From assembly GCA_016763955.1 (NCBI GenBank), contig JAESSU010000357.1, positions 1-8,516 of the forward strand: a stretch of 8,516 bases of DNA, read 5' to 3'. The position numbers and the translations under genes were made by a program. Shown here piece after piece: positions 1 through 6,589 of this stretch (position 1 is the first letter of the stretch; every line of letters begins with the position of its first letter). The notes beneath the pieces were generated by a model. That model was given only the letters and a program-made list of their open reading frames with translations, searched no databases and was not told where the DNA came from. This stretch comes from Phycisphaeraceae bacterium. Its GTDB lineage: Bacteria; Planctomycetota; Phycisphaerae; Phycisphaerales; Phycisphaeraceae.

Positions 1-163
1 AAAGCACCATTGATTATTGGACGGCACAATAGCGATTTAGCTTCAGACACACTTCCGGGGGCCGGAGGCCGGGGATCCAATAACATCGTAAAATATACAG
101 ATTTTAACGCCTGTACCGTTTGTGCCGTTAACTCGCTTGCTGATTTCGTCGATACGAATAACG
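1..163. other. Upstream flank without an identifiable gene
   Basis: No recognisable gene lies before the first glycosyltransferase. On the + strand, frame 1 stays open from the left edge to a TAA at 244-246, and its codons look moderately gene-like up to about position 160. It would overlap the next gene by over 80 nt and its translation matches no family I know. Frame 3 reads eight or nine codons and stops at TAG 33-35, which could be the tail of a preceding gene. A short GC-rich block with two GGCCGG copies lies at 57-76 inside otherwise AT-leaning DNA. I see no convincing promoter or Shine-Dalgarno ahead of 164. Confidence 0.3.
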
Positions 164-1039
164 ATGAAACAGCCACGTATCTCCATTATCACCCCCAGCT
201 ACAACCAGGCTCAGTTTCTGGAGCGCACGATTTGCAGTGCGCTTAACCAGAACTATTCCAACCTTGAGTACTTCGTTATCGATGGCGGATCAAACGATGG
301 TAGTGTGCAGATCATCAAGCGATACGAGAAACATCTTGCAAGCTGGCTTAGTGAAAAAGACAACGGGCAAACCGATGCCCTCAACAAAGGTCTCGCTCAC
401 TGCACGGGTGATATTATTGCCTACATCAACAGTGATGACGTTTATTTGCCTGATACCTTAAATCACATTGCACAACTAATGTCCGGCAACAACGCTGCGA
501 ACTGGGTGATTGGCCAATGTCGACAAATTGATGAAAACGACCATGATTTAGGCACTTTTGAACACACACTGCCCACAAGTTTTTCGAGCTATCTAAGCCG
601 TGAGAGTGGTTTACTCCCCCAGCCATCGAGCTTTTGGAACGCAGAATTTTTTAACGACTACGGCTACTTTGCTTTGGACCTGCATTACAGCTTCGACTAT
701 GAATTTAACTGTCGTTTGCTCTCACAAGGTCAAGTTCCCACACTCACCGATCACCCCACTGCGGGCTTTCGAATGTGGGGCGAAAGTAAAGGCGGCAGTC
801 AACCCATTGCCTTTGGTCTTGAACGCATTGAAATTGCAAAACGATATCTGCACACGCTTGATTTGCATGACCGAATCAAACTCATTCGCAACATGGGATA
901 CCGTCAACGTGCTTATGCGATCCAGCAAGCACAACTAAAAACAGGCGCAAGTCTCTGGTCCAAAATCATCACCAAACCTTGGTGGCTCGCATCATCTGAT
1001 ATCCGTCAAGCCCTAGTCCATGGACAGGAAAAACAATGA
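164..1039 (+). CDS. Glycosyltransferase family 2 (GT-A fold), glycan biosynthesis
   Basis: A 291-residue protein, predicted to transfer a sugar from a nucleotide-sugar donor to a growing glycan at the cytoplasmic side. The N-terminus begins directly with the first GT-A strand (ISIITPSYNQ, residues 6-15). The nucleotide-binding Asp is D40 in VIDGGSNDGS. The block EKDNGQTDALNKG (64-76) is typical of this GT2 subgroup, S90-D91-D92 is the DxD-like metal site, and D178 in FDYEFNCRLL is the probable catalytic base. There is no membrane segment, so it is likely soluble or peripheral. I chose ATG 164 because a GTG at 122 would only add 14 non-homologous residues; neither start has a good Shine-Dalgarno. 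The C-terminal PWW motif (about residue 270) recurs in the second GT2 gene of this cluster. The stop codon overlaps the next start (ATGA). Donor and acceptor cannot be inferred. Confidence 0.9.
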   Translation: MKQPRISIITPSYNQAQFLERTICSALNQNYSNLEYFVIDGGSNDGSVQIIKRYEKHLASWLSEKDNGQTDALNKGLAHCTGDIIAYINSDDVYLPDTLNHIAQLMSGNNAANWVIGQCRQIDENDHDLGTFEHTLPTSFSSYLSRESGLLPQPSSFWNAEFFNDYGYFALDLHYSFDYEFNCRLLSQGQVPTLTDHPTAGFRMWGESKGGSQPIAFGLERIEIAKRYLHTLDLHDRIKLIRNMGYRQRAYAIQQAQLKTGASLWSKIITKPWWLASSDIRQALVHGQEKQ

Positions 1040-2244
1040 GCATGAACCTCACGATCATGTACATGCGATTCTGGCCTGACAAGCACGGCGGTGTGGAAGA
1101 ACACCTCTGGCGGTTTGCCTCACGCGCAACAAAACATGCTAACGTCGAAGTTCTCGCTGAAAACCGCTCGGGCTTACCAGCGAGCGAATCGCCGATCCCC
1201 AATCTCACCATTTATCGTGCAAAAAATAACACGCCGGTGATCTGGCGATGGCCTTACCTTTCGCGTTTACGCATGTGGGTCAAACAACTCAAAGCCCACC
1301 CACCCAAAGGCTGGATATGGACCATTGAACCTGCCGCAACGATGGCAGCAATTATCTGTGGTTATGGCAGTCGCGTAATCTACAATCCGCCAAGCTGTTT
1401 AGGAACCATGCATCGCGTCTGGGAACACCAACCGCATATCGACACCATGAAAATCGCTAGCAGTATCCGATGGATGGACCAATTAGCCTACCAGCGTGCA
1501 GCTAAGGTTATCGTGGCAAGCAAATCACTGGGTAAGCAATACACTCTGTGTTACGGCTCACGGGACAATGTCCATGTGGTAAGTCGGGGCGTGGATCGTG
1601 AATTGATTGAGGAATTACCAAGCAAGCATCTCGCACGCAAAAACATGGGATTGGATGAAAATGCCTTTGTGATCGGGTTTGTGGGAAGACTCGATCCGTG
1701 CAAGGACATCCCGCATTTAATCAATGCCTGTTCATATCCGGGTGTCTTACGTCCACAAGACCGGGTGCTGATTATCGGCGACGGCCAGGACAAATTGCGG
1801 ATCCAAAATGCGATTCATGCCAACGGTTTAAGTGACCGGGTGATTTTGGCGGGTTCGTTACGTGACGAAAAATTACGTGAAGCATATGCTGCCATGGACA
1901 TCTTTGTTTTACCCTCAGTCTATGAAGGTTATGGCATGGTGATTCTCGAAGCCATGGCTGCGGGGCTGCCTGTTATTAGTCGACCAGGTGACTGGAAGAC
2001 ATCGTTTACCTCCATGCCAGAGATGATTCAAAATCGGATCACCGGTTTACTGATGCACGAACATGATCCCGAAGACCTTGCAGAAAAATTGCAAGAAATG
2101 GCACATCATCCCCAACGACGCATCGACATGGGCAAACGTGCAAGGGCCTCATTAACAAACCGTTCATGGGAATCAGTCACCCAGGACTATCTCAATATTC
2201 TCAACTCAGATGCGTCAGGCAATGCCATCGCCATCGCGGCCTAG
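1036..2244 (+). CDS. Glycosyltransferase family 4 (GT-B fold)
   Basis: A 402-residue retaining GT-B glycosyltransferase. The N-terminal acceptor domain carries a glycine loop (HGGVEEH, 17-23). The C-terminal GT1-type domain shows VGRLDPCKD (216-224), the IGDG turn (247-250), the run MDIFVLPSVYEGYGMVILEAMAAGLPVI, and the EX7E donor-binding pair E297/E305. Length fits the family. ATG 1036 overlaps the previous stop and has AGGA at 1026-1029, six nt away; ATG 1042 is an alternative two codons later. Translation is very probably coupled to the upstream GT2 gene, so the two should act in the same glycan pathway. The last residues (alternating Ala and Ile) look like an unstructured tail. Family is certain from the motifs; the sugar transferred is unknown. 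Confidence 0.94.
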   Translation: MSMNLTIMYMRFWPDKHGGVEEHLWRFASRATKHANVEVLAENRSGLPASESPIPNLTIYRAKNNTPVIWRWPYLSRLRMWVKQLKAHPPKGWIWTIEPAATMAAIICGYGSRVIYNPPSCLGTMHRVWEHQPHIDTMKIASSIRWMDQLAYQRAAKVIVASKSLGKQYTLCYGSRDNVHVVSRGVDRELIEELPSKHLARKNMGLDENAFVIGFVGRLDPCKDIPHLINACSYPGVLRPQDRVLIIGDGQDKLRIQNAIHANGLSDRVILAGSLRDEKLREAYAAMDIFVLPSVYEGYGMVILEAMAAGLPVISRPGDWKTSFTSMPEMIQNRITGLLMHEHDPEDLAEKLQEMAHHPQRRIDMGKRARASLTNRSWESVTQDYLNILNSDASGNAIAIAA

Positions 2245-2439
2245 GTTCAATAGGGCAATGATACACGCCTTTTTTGCCCCATCACTTCAAACCTACCTAA
2301 TCTTAAAAAAAAACAACATTCATCCCAGGGACACGTTAAGTCGCGCTTCTTTTATGACGATGTGACCTATGGCCAGAGGTTTATAGAGCCATTGGCTGTG
2401 GACACAACCGATCTATTGATGATTACAATCGGCAACAGT

Positions 2440-2469
2440 TTGTTTGTTTTAATCAATCAGATTTAAAAT
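2440..2469 (+). promoter_or_regulatory. Candidate sigma70-like promoter for the second GT2/FkbM pair
   Basis: TTGTTT (2440-2445), an 18-nt spacer and TAAAAT (2464-2469) sit about 30 nt ahead of the chosen ATG 2498, leaving room for a short leader with the ribosome site. If used, transcription would begin near 2476, downstream of the ATG at 2468, which supports the later start. The assignment rests only on resemblance to the consensus. Confidence 0.3.
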
Positions 2470-2484
2470 GGGTAGGACCGGAAA

Positions 2485-2489
2485 AGAGG
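2485..2489 (+). promoter_or_regulatory. Ribosome binding site deciding the start of the second GT2
   Basis: AGAGG lies eight nt before ATG 2498 and inside the ten extra codons that the in-frame ATG 2468 would add. Those codons have no homology to the GT-A fold, whose first strand begins right after residue 3 from ATG 2498. The later start is therefore preferred. Confidence 0.65.
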
Positions 2490-2497
2490 TAAATATA

Positions 2498-3403
2498 ATG
2501 CCAGTAATCACTGCGATTATTCCGACTTTCAATGACCAAGATTTTGTCGAACGCTGTCTTTGTAGCGTCATCGACCAGGCTGTTGATGATGTTCAAATCA
2601 TTGTCATCGACCGTGGGAGCAGCGATCAAACCCGAAACACCATCCATTTTTATGAGTCTCAAGTGGATCAAGTAATCGATGCCCCAGGCACGACACTAGG
2701 TGCTTCTATCAATCGCGCACTGCTTCATGCAAAGGGGCGATATGTCACCGTCCTACGTGGCGATTGTCTTCTAATGCCCGGCGCGATGGAAACGATTCGT
2801 GACCACATTAAACATCATCCGCAAACCCACTGGCTCGCTTCGACCAACCTTCGCATTGACACCGATGATCATCTTAAGGGGAATGTCAACCCCACCTTGC
2901 CCGAGCATCTAGCAGACTATCTTAAACACAACGCTGGCCTCATTCCCCCTGCGGGAGTCTTCTGGCGTAAAGCATTAATAGATACTGTGGGACTTTTTGA
3001 TAACGATTTGGAAGACGCATACGACTACGATTTTTATTGCAGACTCCTTGCAGCAAATCACCAGCCCATGCTCATTGATCGAACGCTTGCAGCTGTGCGC
3101 GAGCATGTCATTACGGAGCCGATGCATGCATTAGATACTGCCGAACAATATATTCATGTCGCACGCAAGCATGCCATGAACTTGCCCCTCACCCAGCGTT
3201 ATGCACTATGGGGGAATTGTGATCTTCGTCAGCGCATCATCACGCTCGCTCGTGCAGAGATGCAAGGGGAAAAATCGCAAAACTATCTCGCATGGAAGCT
3301 TTTCACACACCCATGGTGGATCAGCGATCACCATTTATGGGAAGCCTTATTCAAAGAACATCAGCAAACTCAAAACGACGAACAAAACAAAGAAGCAGCC
3401 TGA
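2498..3403 (+). CDS. GT2-like glycosyltransferase, diverged paralogue with altered DxD
   Basis: A 301-residue GT-A protein resembling the first GT2 gene along its whole length. Shared points are the first strand (ITAIIPTFND), VIDRGSSDQT with D38, the block LPEHLADYLKHNAGLIPP against LPTSFSSYLSRESGLLPQ, the catalytic-base segment YDYDFYCRLL (D176), and the C-terminal PWW motif. Key differences are that the S-D-D site of the first copy is G88-D89-C90 here, and the EKDNGQTDALNKG block is replaced by a weakly similar stretch ending in IN at 71-72. The loss of the second Asp, usually the metal ligand, suggests metal-independent catalysis, changed donor use, or a non-catalytic partner role. Start ATG 2498 has AGAGG upstream. 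FkbM follows 53 nt later. Fold assignment is firm; activity is open. Confidence 0.85.
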   Translation: MPVITAIIPTFNDQDFVERCLCSVIDQAVDDVQIIVIDRGSSDQTRNTIHFYESQVDQVIDAPGTTLGASINRALLHAKGRYVTVLRGDCLLMPGAMETIRDHIKHHPQTHWLASTNLRIDTDDHLKGNVNPTLPEHLADYLKHNAGLIPPAGVFWRKALIDTVGLFDNDLEDAYDYDFYCRLLAANHQPMLIDRTLAAVREHVITEPMHALDTAEQYIHVARKHAMNLPLTQRYALWGNCDLRQRIITLARAEMQGEKSQNYLAWKLFTHPWWISDHHLWEALFKEHQQTQNDEQNKEAA

Positions 3404-3456
3404 TCAATCGAAATATCAATGCTTAGGAACAACGCTAAACCGATTGGATTTTATTC

Positions 3457-4251
3457 ATGACCGAAATGACCATTACATTACCCACTGACCCTGTCATGGC
3501 TCGCTTGGCCCGTAAACTCCGAGGCTTCAAAATCACACCCACCAGCCGAGTCACACAAACCGGCCATAAGCTTGCGACGGTCAAAGTACACCATAACGGC
3601 CAAAGTGCTCAACTGGTGATGCGTCAAGGAACCACGGATATGGATCTGGTTCGTATGATCTTTAATGCGCGGTGCATGTACCATCTACCTAAAGTCGTTA
3701 ACCCATCGATCATCTTTGACTGTGGTGCAAATATTGGCATGACCGCATCCTATTTTGCAATGACGTATCCCAAGGCAACGATCTACTGTTTTGAACCGCT
3801 GCCGGACAATCTGGAATTACTTCATGAAAATATCGAACAGTTTGGTGATCGCGTCAAAATTATGCCTTTCGGACTTTCGCAAGACGTTGGCAGCTTCACT
3901 TACAACATGTCCGCCAATCCCAACAGCTTTGGCGGTGGGACATTCTGCAAAGTCGGCGGCGATGATGACCGAGCACTAGAACTGTCCGTGCGCACCGTCG
4001 GTGATGTGATCGATGAGCTAGGCATCAAACAGGTTGACCTGTTTAAACTCGACACGGAAGGCTCAGAATATGCCATCCTCAAGGGAACGCCCCCATCAAT
4101 CTACCGCAACGCTCAAGCGCTCGTCGGTGAACTGCATGGTGTCAATGACTGGGACTTTTGCAACCTCATTAACGACAGCCACAACATCGGTATTGACAAA
4201 CCTTACAATCGCCGATGTTATGAATTCGTCGCGATTCGCAAGGACCTGTAA
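3457..4251 (+). CDS. FkbM-family SAM-dependent methyltransferase
   Basis: A 264-residue class I methyltransferase of the FkbM (Methyltransf_21) type. Visible motifs are SAM-binding motif I with D88-C-G-A-N-I-G94, the acidic end of strand 2 in CFEP (E113), and the FkbM hallmark FKLDTEGSE (D199, E201, E204). Residues 1-80 form a family-typical lead-in without a signal peptide. Members O-methylate sugars, polyketides and other small molecules; next to three glycosyltransferases the likely target is a hydroxyl on the glycan or its precursor. ATG 3457 has only a weak GGA nearby (3446-3448); a second in-frame ATG at 3466 is possible. It is last in the cluster and is followed by a strong terminator 22 nt after the stop. 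Confidence 0.93.
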   Translation: MTEMTITLPTDPVMARLARKLRGFKITPTSRVTQTGHKLATVKVHHNGQSAQLVMRQGTTDMDLVRMIFNARCMYHLPKVVNPSIIFDCGANIGMTASYFAMTYPKATIYCFEPLPDNLELLHENIEQFGDRVKIMPFGLSQDVGSFTYNMSANPNSFGGGTFCKVGGDDDRALELSVRTVGDVIDELGIKQVDLFKLDTEGSEYAILKGTPPSIYRNAQALVGELHGVNDWDFCNLINDSHNIGIDKPYNRRCYEFVAIRKDL

Positions 4252-4273
4252 TACGCACTCAAACATTCCCTCA

Positions 4274-4322
4274 CAATAAAAAACGCACCTGATCTGTTAT
4301 GGATCGCGTGCGTTTTTTATTG
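4274..4322. terminator. Bidirectional Rho-independent terminator between converging genes
   Basis: Arms CAATAAAAAACGCAC (4274-4288) and GTGCGTTTTTTATTG (4308-4322) are perfect 15-bp complements around a 19-nt loop, and the loop itself holds a GATC/GATC pair (4291-4294, 4302-4305). Each strand has a GC-rich stem core followed by six T residues, so the element can end transcription both from the FkbM gene and from the opposing sulfatase gene. It lies 22 nt after one stop and 17 nt after the other. Confidence 0.92.
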
Positions 4323-4339
4323 TGGTGACGAACGGTCAA

Positions 4340-5635
4340 TTATTTTTTGCCATCAGGTGAATACATATGCTGCGGCGTATCGGCCCCACCTGCGGGTACT
4401 TTCACCGGGCCTTGGAGCAATGGATCGCAAGTCCGCTGCATCCAGTTTTCCAGACGCTTACGCATGTCTACTCGCACATCCTGCATGTCATCACGCTCCA
4501 CAAGATTAACCCTCTCATTGGGATCAAATTCCAAATCGTAAAGCTGTTCCTGTGGCACATTGCGATGAGCCCATTGGAAATTTGCCCAGTGCGTTTTGCT
4601 GATACTATTATCACAGTTGGACATCACGGTCGTACTAAAATCATCAAATAGACGAATGTACTTGTACCGTTGCGTCCGCACACAACGCTTCGGTTCATAG
4701 GCAACATGATGGGTCACTTCTGAAAAAATTTCGTCATTGATTTGGGACACCTCTTCGCGCACCAAAGGCAGGACACTCTTGCCTTGGAGATAGTCTGGTT
4801 CATCAATTTCAGTGAGCTGGCAAATCGTGGGAAAGAGGTCGATGTGGCTGACCATGCTTTGGATGACTTTACCGCCGGTAAAACCTTGCGGGCCTTTGAT
4901 GATGAGCATCACGCCGATACCAAAGTCCGTCAGTGAACACTTCATTGCAGGGAAAGCGATGCCATGATCGGTGGTGCAAATGATTAGCGTATTATCTTGC
5001 AAACCTGCTTGTTTAACGGCATCAAAGACCACCCCCATTTTGCGGTCAAGCGTGCGAGCCATGGATTTGTAGCATGCCATGTCATAGCGCGTTTGCTCAT
5101 TGTCTGGCAAAGGCGTGGGCGGCATGCAATAGCGTGGAACATCTTGCGCGTCAGGTTCATTAGGAAACTCACGATGCGTTTCATAGAATCCCACGGAGAG
5201 GAAAAAAGGCTTGTCATGTTTTTGCTTGATAAAGTCTGCAGCCCATTGTTCTCGTTCCGCATTTTCAGGAGCGAAAGTATCATAAGGAAGCACCTGTTGT
5301 GGGTCGGCAAACGGCTTGGCTGCGATGTGCTGAATCCCTGCTAGGGCAGTGGTATATCCATTTTCACGCAGCAAATGTCCGACATGCTGTTTGTAATCGT
5401 TAAGTGCAAAACCACGGTGAGCAAGTCCGAGCATGCCTGCACTATGGGGCGATTGACCGGTGAGCAATCCTGCTCGTGAAGGCGAACAAGTCGGCCCTGA
5501 GCAGAAGGCTTTACGAAACAGGATGCCTTGCTCTGCAAGCTTTTGAATATTGGGCGTGTCGATGTCATGGCCGTAAGGTTGGACATACCGACCCGTATCA
5601 TGCGAATGGATATAAATAATGTTCAAAGGCTTCAT
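4340..5635 (-). CDS. Type I (formylglycine) sulfatase, heparan N-sulfatase-like clade
   Basis: A 431-residue arylsulfatase-fold hydrolase of sulfate esters or sulfamates. The modification motif C50-S-P-S-R54 matures Cys to formylglycine. Other sites are H12-D13 in SHDTGR, H103 in GIQH, H154 in THRE, D223-H224-G225, and a Lys in AMKCSL that matches the basic residue near the sulfate. Compared with human SGSH, which it resembles, the usual D-D pair is H-D, the Lys of GKxH is Ile101, and D-N-G is D-H-G. I recall these as shared within a bacterial S-H-D-T-G-R clade. No signal peptide is visible, so export by a standard Sec signal is unlikely. ATG 5635 has AGGAG five nt upstream and sits 2 nt after the esterase stop; a GTG at 5641 would overlap it instead. 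Substrate is unknown. Confidence 0.92.
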   Translation of the reverse strand: MKPLNIIYIHSHDTGRYVQPYGHDIDTPNIQKLAEQGILFRKAFCSGPTCSPSRAGLLTGQSPHSAGMLGLAHRGFALNDYKQHVGHLLRENGYTTALAGIQHIAAKPFADPQQVLPYDTFAPENAEREQWAADFIKQKHDKPFFLSVGFYETHREFPNEPDAQDVPRYCMPPTPLPDNEQTRYDMACYKSMARTLDRKMGVVFDAVKQAGLQDNTLIICTTDHGIAFPAMKCSLTDFGIGVMLIIKGPQGFTGGKVIQSMVSHIDLFPTICQLTEIDEPDYLQGKSVLPLVREEVSQINDEIFSEVTHHVAYEPKRCVRTQRYKYIRLFDDFSTTVMSNCDNSISKTHWANFQWAHRNVPQEQLYDLEFDPNERVNLVERDDMQDVRVDMRKRLENWMQRTCDPLLQGPVKVPAGGADTPQHMYSPDGKK

Positions 5636-5637
5636 GA

Positions 5638-6267
5638 TCACTCCTGCGGGTCATTAAGATATTTTTGCAGCACGGGTTTAATTTTGTCAGCAATAAGTGC
5701 ATATCCCTTGGCATTAGGATGCACCTGATCGGACATCAATTCTCGATGCCCGAATATCCCGCCCAACATGTTAGACACCTGCGGGCAGCCGGTCTCTTGT
5801 GCCAATTCGCGGTAACGCTTGGTCCAAGAGCCCCCTAACGGGAAATCGACTGAAACTAAAATGACCAAAGCACCGGTCTGCTGAACAGCCTTGATCATCT
5901 GTCGAAGATTATCAAAGGTCGCGTCCTTATCACGCTTGTGCAAAAAGTCATTGCCTCCTAATCCCATGAGCACAATTTTAGGATCATGATCTAGCACATC
6001 TCGTTTAAGGCGTTTAAGTCCGTCTTCTGTGGTGTTGCCAGAGATGCCTTGATTGAAAATGGGAACCCCTAATTTTTCGGACAAAATTGCAGGATAAGCA
6101 CGCTTTTTTCCTGCCCCTTTACCTTCTGTTAGCGAGTCACCAAAAGCAATGATATGCGTGCCTGTGGGTTTGGCATTGGTAATGGGATAGGATGCCTCAC
6201 CACCGAAAAACCAGTATCCAAGAAGCCCCAAAAACATCAACAATGCGATATAAAATAGTTTACGCAT
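5638..6267 (-). CDS. Membrane-anchored SGNH/GDSL hydrolase (arylesterase/TesA-like)
   Basis: A 209-residue SGNH-fold esterase. Block I is G43-D44-S45-L46 with nucleophile S45. Block II has G77 in the loop ISGNTT, block III is GGND with N106, and block V is D180-Q-V-H183, giving the complete S-D-H triad plus the G/N oxyanion residues. Residues 4-21 form one hydrophobic helix preceded by R2-K3 and followed by a GG linker; no lipobox Cys is present, so this is a signal anchor or signal peptide placing the enzyme outside the cytoplasmic membrane. ATG 6267 has AAGGAG at 6286-6281 (13 nt, rather far) and AGGT nearer at 6277-6274. It heads a two-gene operon with the sulfatase, which suggests removal of acyl or acetyl esters from the same or a related substrate. 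The true substrate cannot be deduced. Confidence 0.9.
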   Translation of the reverse strand: MRKLFYIALLMFLGLLGYWFFGGEASYPITNAKPTGTHIIAFGDSLTEGKGAGKKRAYPAILSEKLGVPIFNQGISGNTTEDGLKRLKRDVLDHDPKIVLMGLGGNDFLHKRDKDATFDNLRQMIKAVQQTGALVILVSVDFPLGGSWTKRYRELAQETGCPQVSNMLGGIFGHRELMSDQVHPNAKGYALIADKIKPVLQKYLNDPQE

Positions 6268-6352
6268 ATCTCTACCTAATCTCCTTGAATCACAGTGTAC
6301 TATCTACGTCGAGTTAAAGCCCAATGTCTTGGAACAAGGCATGCACTGTGAT

Positions 6353-6369
6353 TAAAGCCTTTTGCAAAA
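6353..6369 (+). repeat. Direct repeat copy 1 (TAAAGCC...TTGCAAAA)
   Basis: The 17-nt segment TAAAGCCTTTTGCAAAA recurs at 6509-6523 with a 2-nt deletion (TAAAGCCTTGCAAAA). Weaker similarity (GCACTGTG against GCAAAGTG) extends upstream of both. The two copies bracket the imperfect hairpin at 6393-6465. Confidence 0.5.
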
Positions 6370-6392
6370 TTATGTTCTGCCTTGAATGATTC

Positions 6393-6465
6393 ATTGCCTG
6401 CGGGAATCCTACGACTTCCTGCTGCTTTTTGTTAGGCCAAAGCCGTAGGAAGTGACGCAGTCAAT
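6393..6465. repeat. Imperfect inverted repeat able to form a long hairpin
   Basis: The left arm reads ATTG (6393-6396), CTGCG (6398-6402), TCCTACG (6407-6413). The right arm answers in order with CGTAGGA (6444-6450), CGCAG (6456-6460), CAAT (6462-6465). That gives 16 paired bases interrupted by a GGAA/AGTGA internal loop and one C/T mismatch. Within the loop GCTTT (6424-6428) can pair with AAAGC (6439-6443), stacking directly on the main stem. ACTTCCT (6414-6420) could instead pair with AGGAAGT (6447-6453), a competing fold. This may be a small RNA, a REP/MITE-like repeat, or an mRNA leader structure; there is no T-run, so it is not a standard terminator. Confidence 0.5.
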
Positions 6466-6508
6466 TCCTGCAAGGGACGGGGGCGGCATATCATGATGCA
6501 AAGTGCTC

Positions 6509-6523
6509 TAAAGCCTTGCAAAA
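6509..6523 (+). repeat. Direct repeat copy 2 (TAAAGCCTTGCAAAA)
   Basis: This is the shortened partner of the repeat at 6353-6369, about 155 nt downstream and in the same orientation. It may be a duplicated regulator site or the trace of an old insertion; the sequence alone does not decide. Confidence 0.45.
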
Positions 6524-6569
6524 CCGCAAGCGATTATTCTTGCCCCTCCTAAAAAAATCATTTTTGTTC

Positions 6570-6589
6570 ACGGTATTTTAAAAAACCGT
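6570..6589. promoter_or_regulatory. Operator-like palindrome ACGGT...ACCGT
   Basis: Two 10-nt halves, ACGGTATTTT and AAAAAACCGT, are complementary except for one A-A pair at the sixth position. A related inverted copy of its edge, AACGGTT, occurs at 6626-6632 (against AACCGTT at 6584-6590). Its position about 90 nt ahead of the glcD-like start would suit a transcription-factor site. Function is only inferred from symmetry and place. Confidence 0.3.

Larger units (their letters stand above)
2245..2497 (+). other. Intergenic gap inside the glycan cluster
   Basis: The 253 nt between the GT4 and the second GT2 gene are unusual for an otherwise tight cluster. There is a 9-A run at 2305-2313 and a weak inverted repeat GGGCAA (2253-2258)/TTGCCC (2274-2279) whose T-run sits in the loop, so it does not make a normal terminator. 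The GT4 frame is open from 2254 to TAA 2464-2466 but has no start with a ribosome site; its translation around 2341-2400 contains DDVTYGQRF, faintly like the start of MaoC-type hydratases. I treat this as chance. The right end carries a promoter candidate, annotated separately. Confidence 0.5.

Noticed and set aside
57..78. GC-rich block ending in a BamHI site, resembling a cloning linker
   Set aside because: Only about ten bases resemble a common polylinker and the flanking bases do not continue it; chance is more likely.
2253..2279. Inverted repeat GGGCAA/TTGCCC after the GT4 gene as a terminator
   Set aside because: The T-run lies within the loop before the right arm, not after it, and the stem is only 6 bp.
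2254..2466. Readable frame after the GT4 stop with a MaoC-like DDVTYGQRF
   Set aside because: No ribosome site or proper start, two stops separate it from GT4 (2242 and 2251), and the resemblance covers only about ten residues.
4984..5344. Open frames of about 110 codons on both strands inside the sulfatase gene
   Set aside because: Both overlap strongly conserved sulfatase sequence in other frames and show no motifs.
6431..6437. GTTAGGC, matching the integron attC core GTTRRRY
   Set aside because: It sits in the hairpin loop rather than at an arm end, no matching RYYYAAC partner is present at a suitable distance, and there are no cassette genes or integrase.
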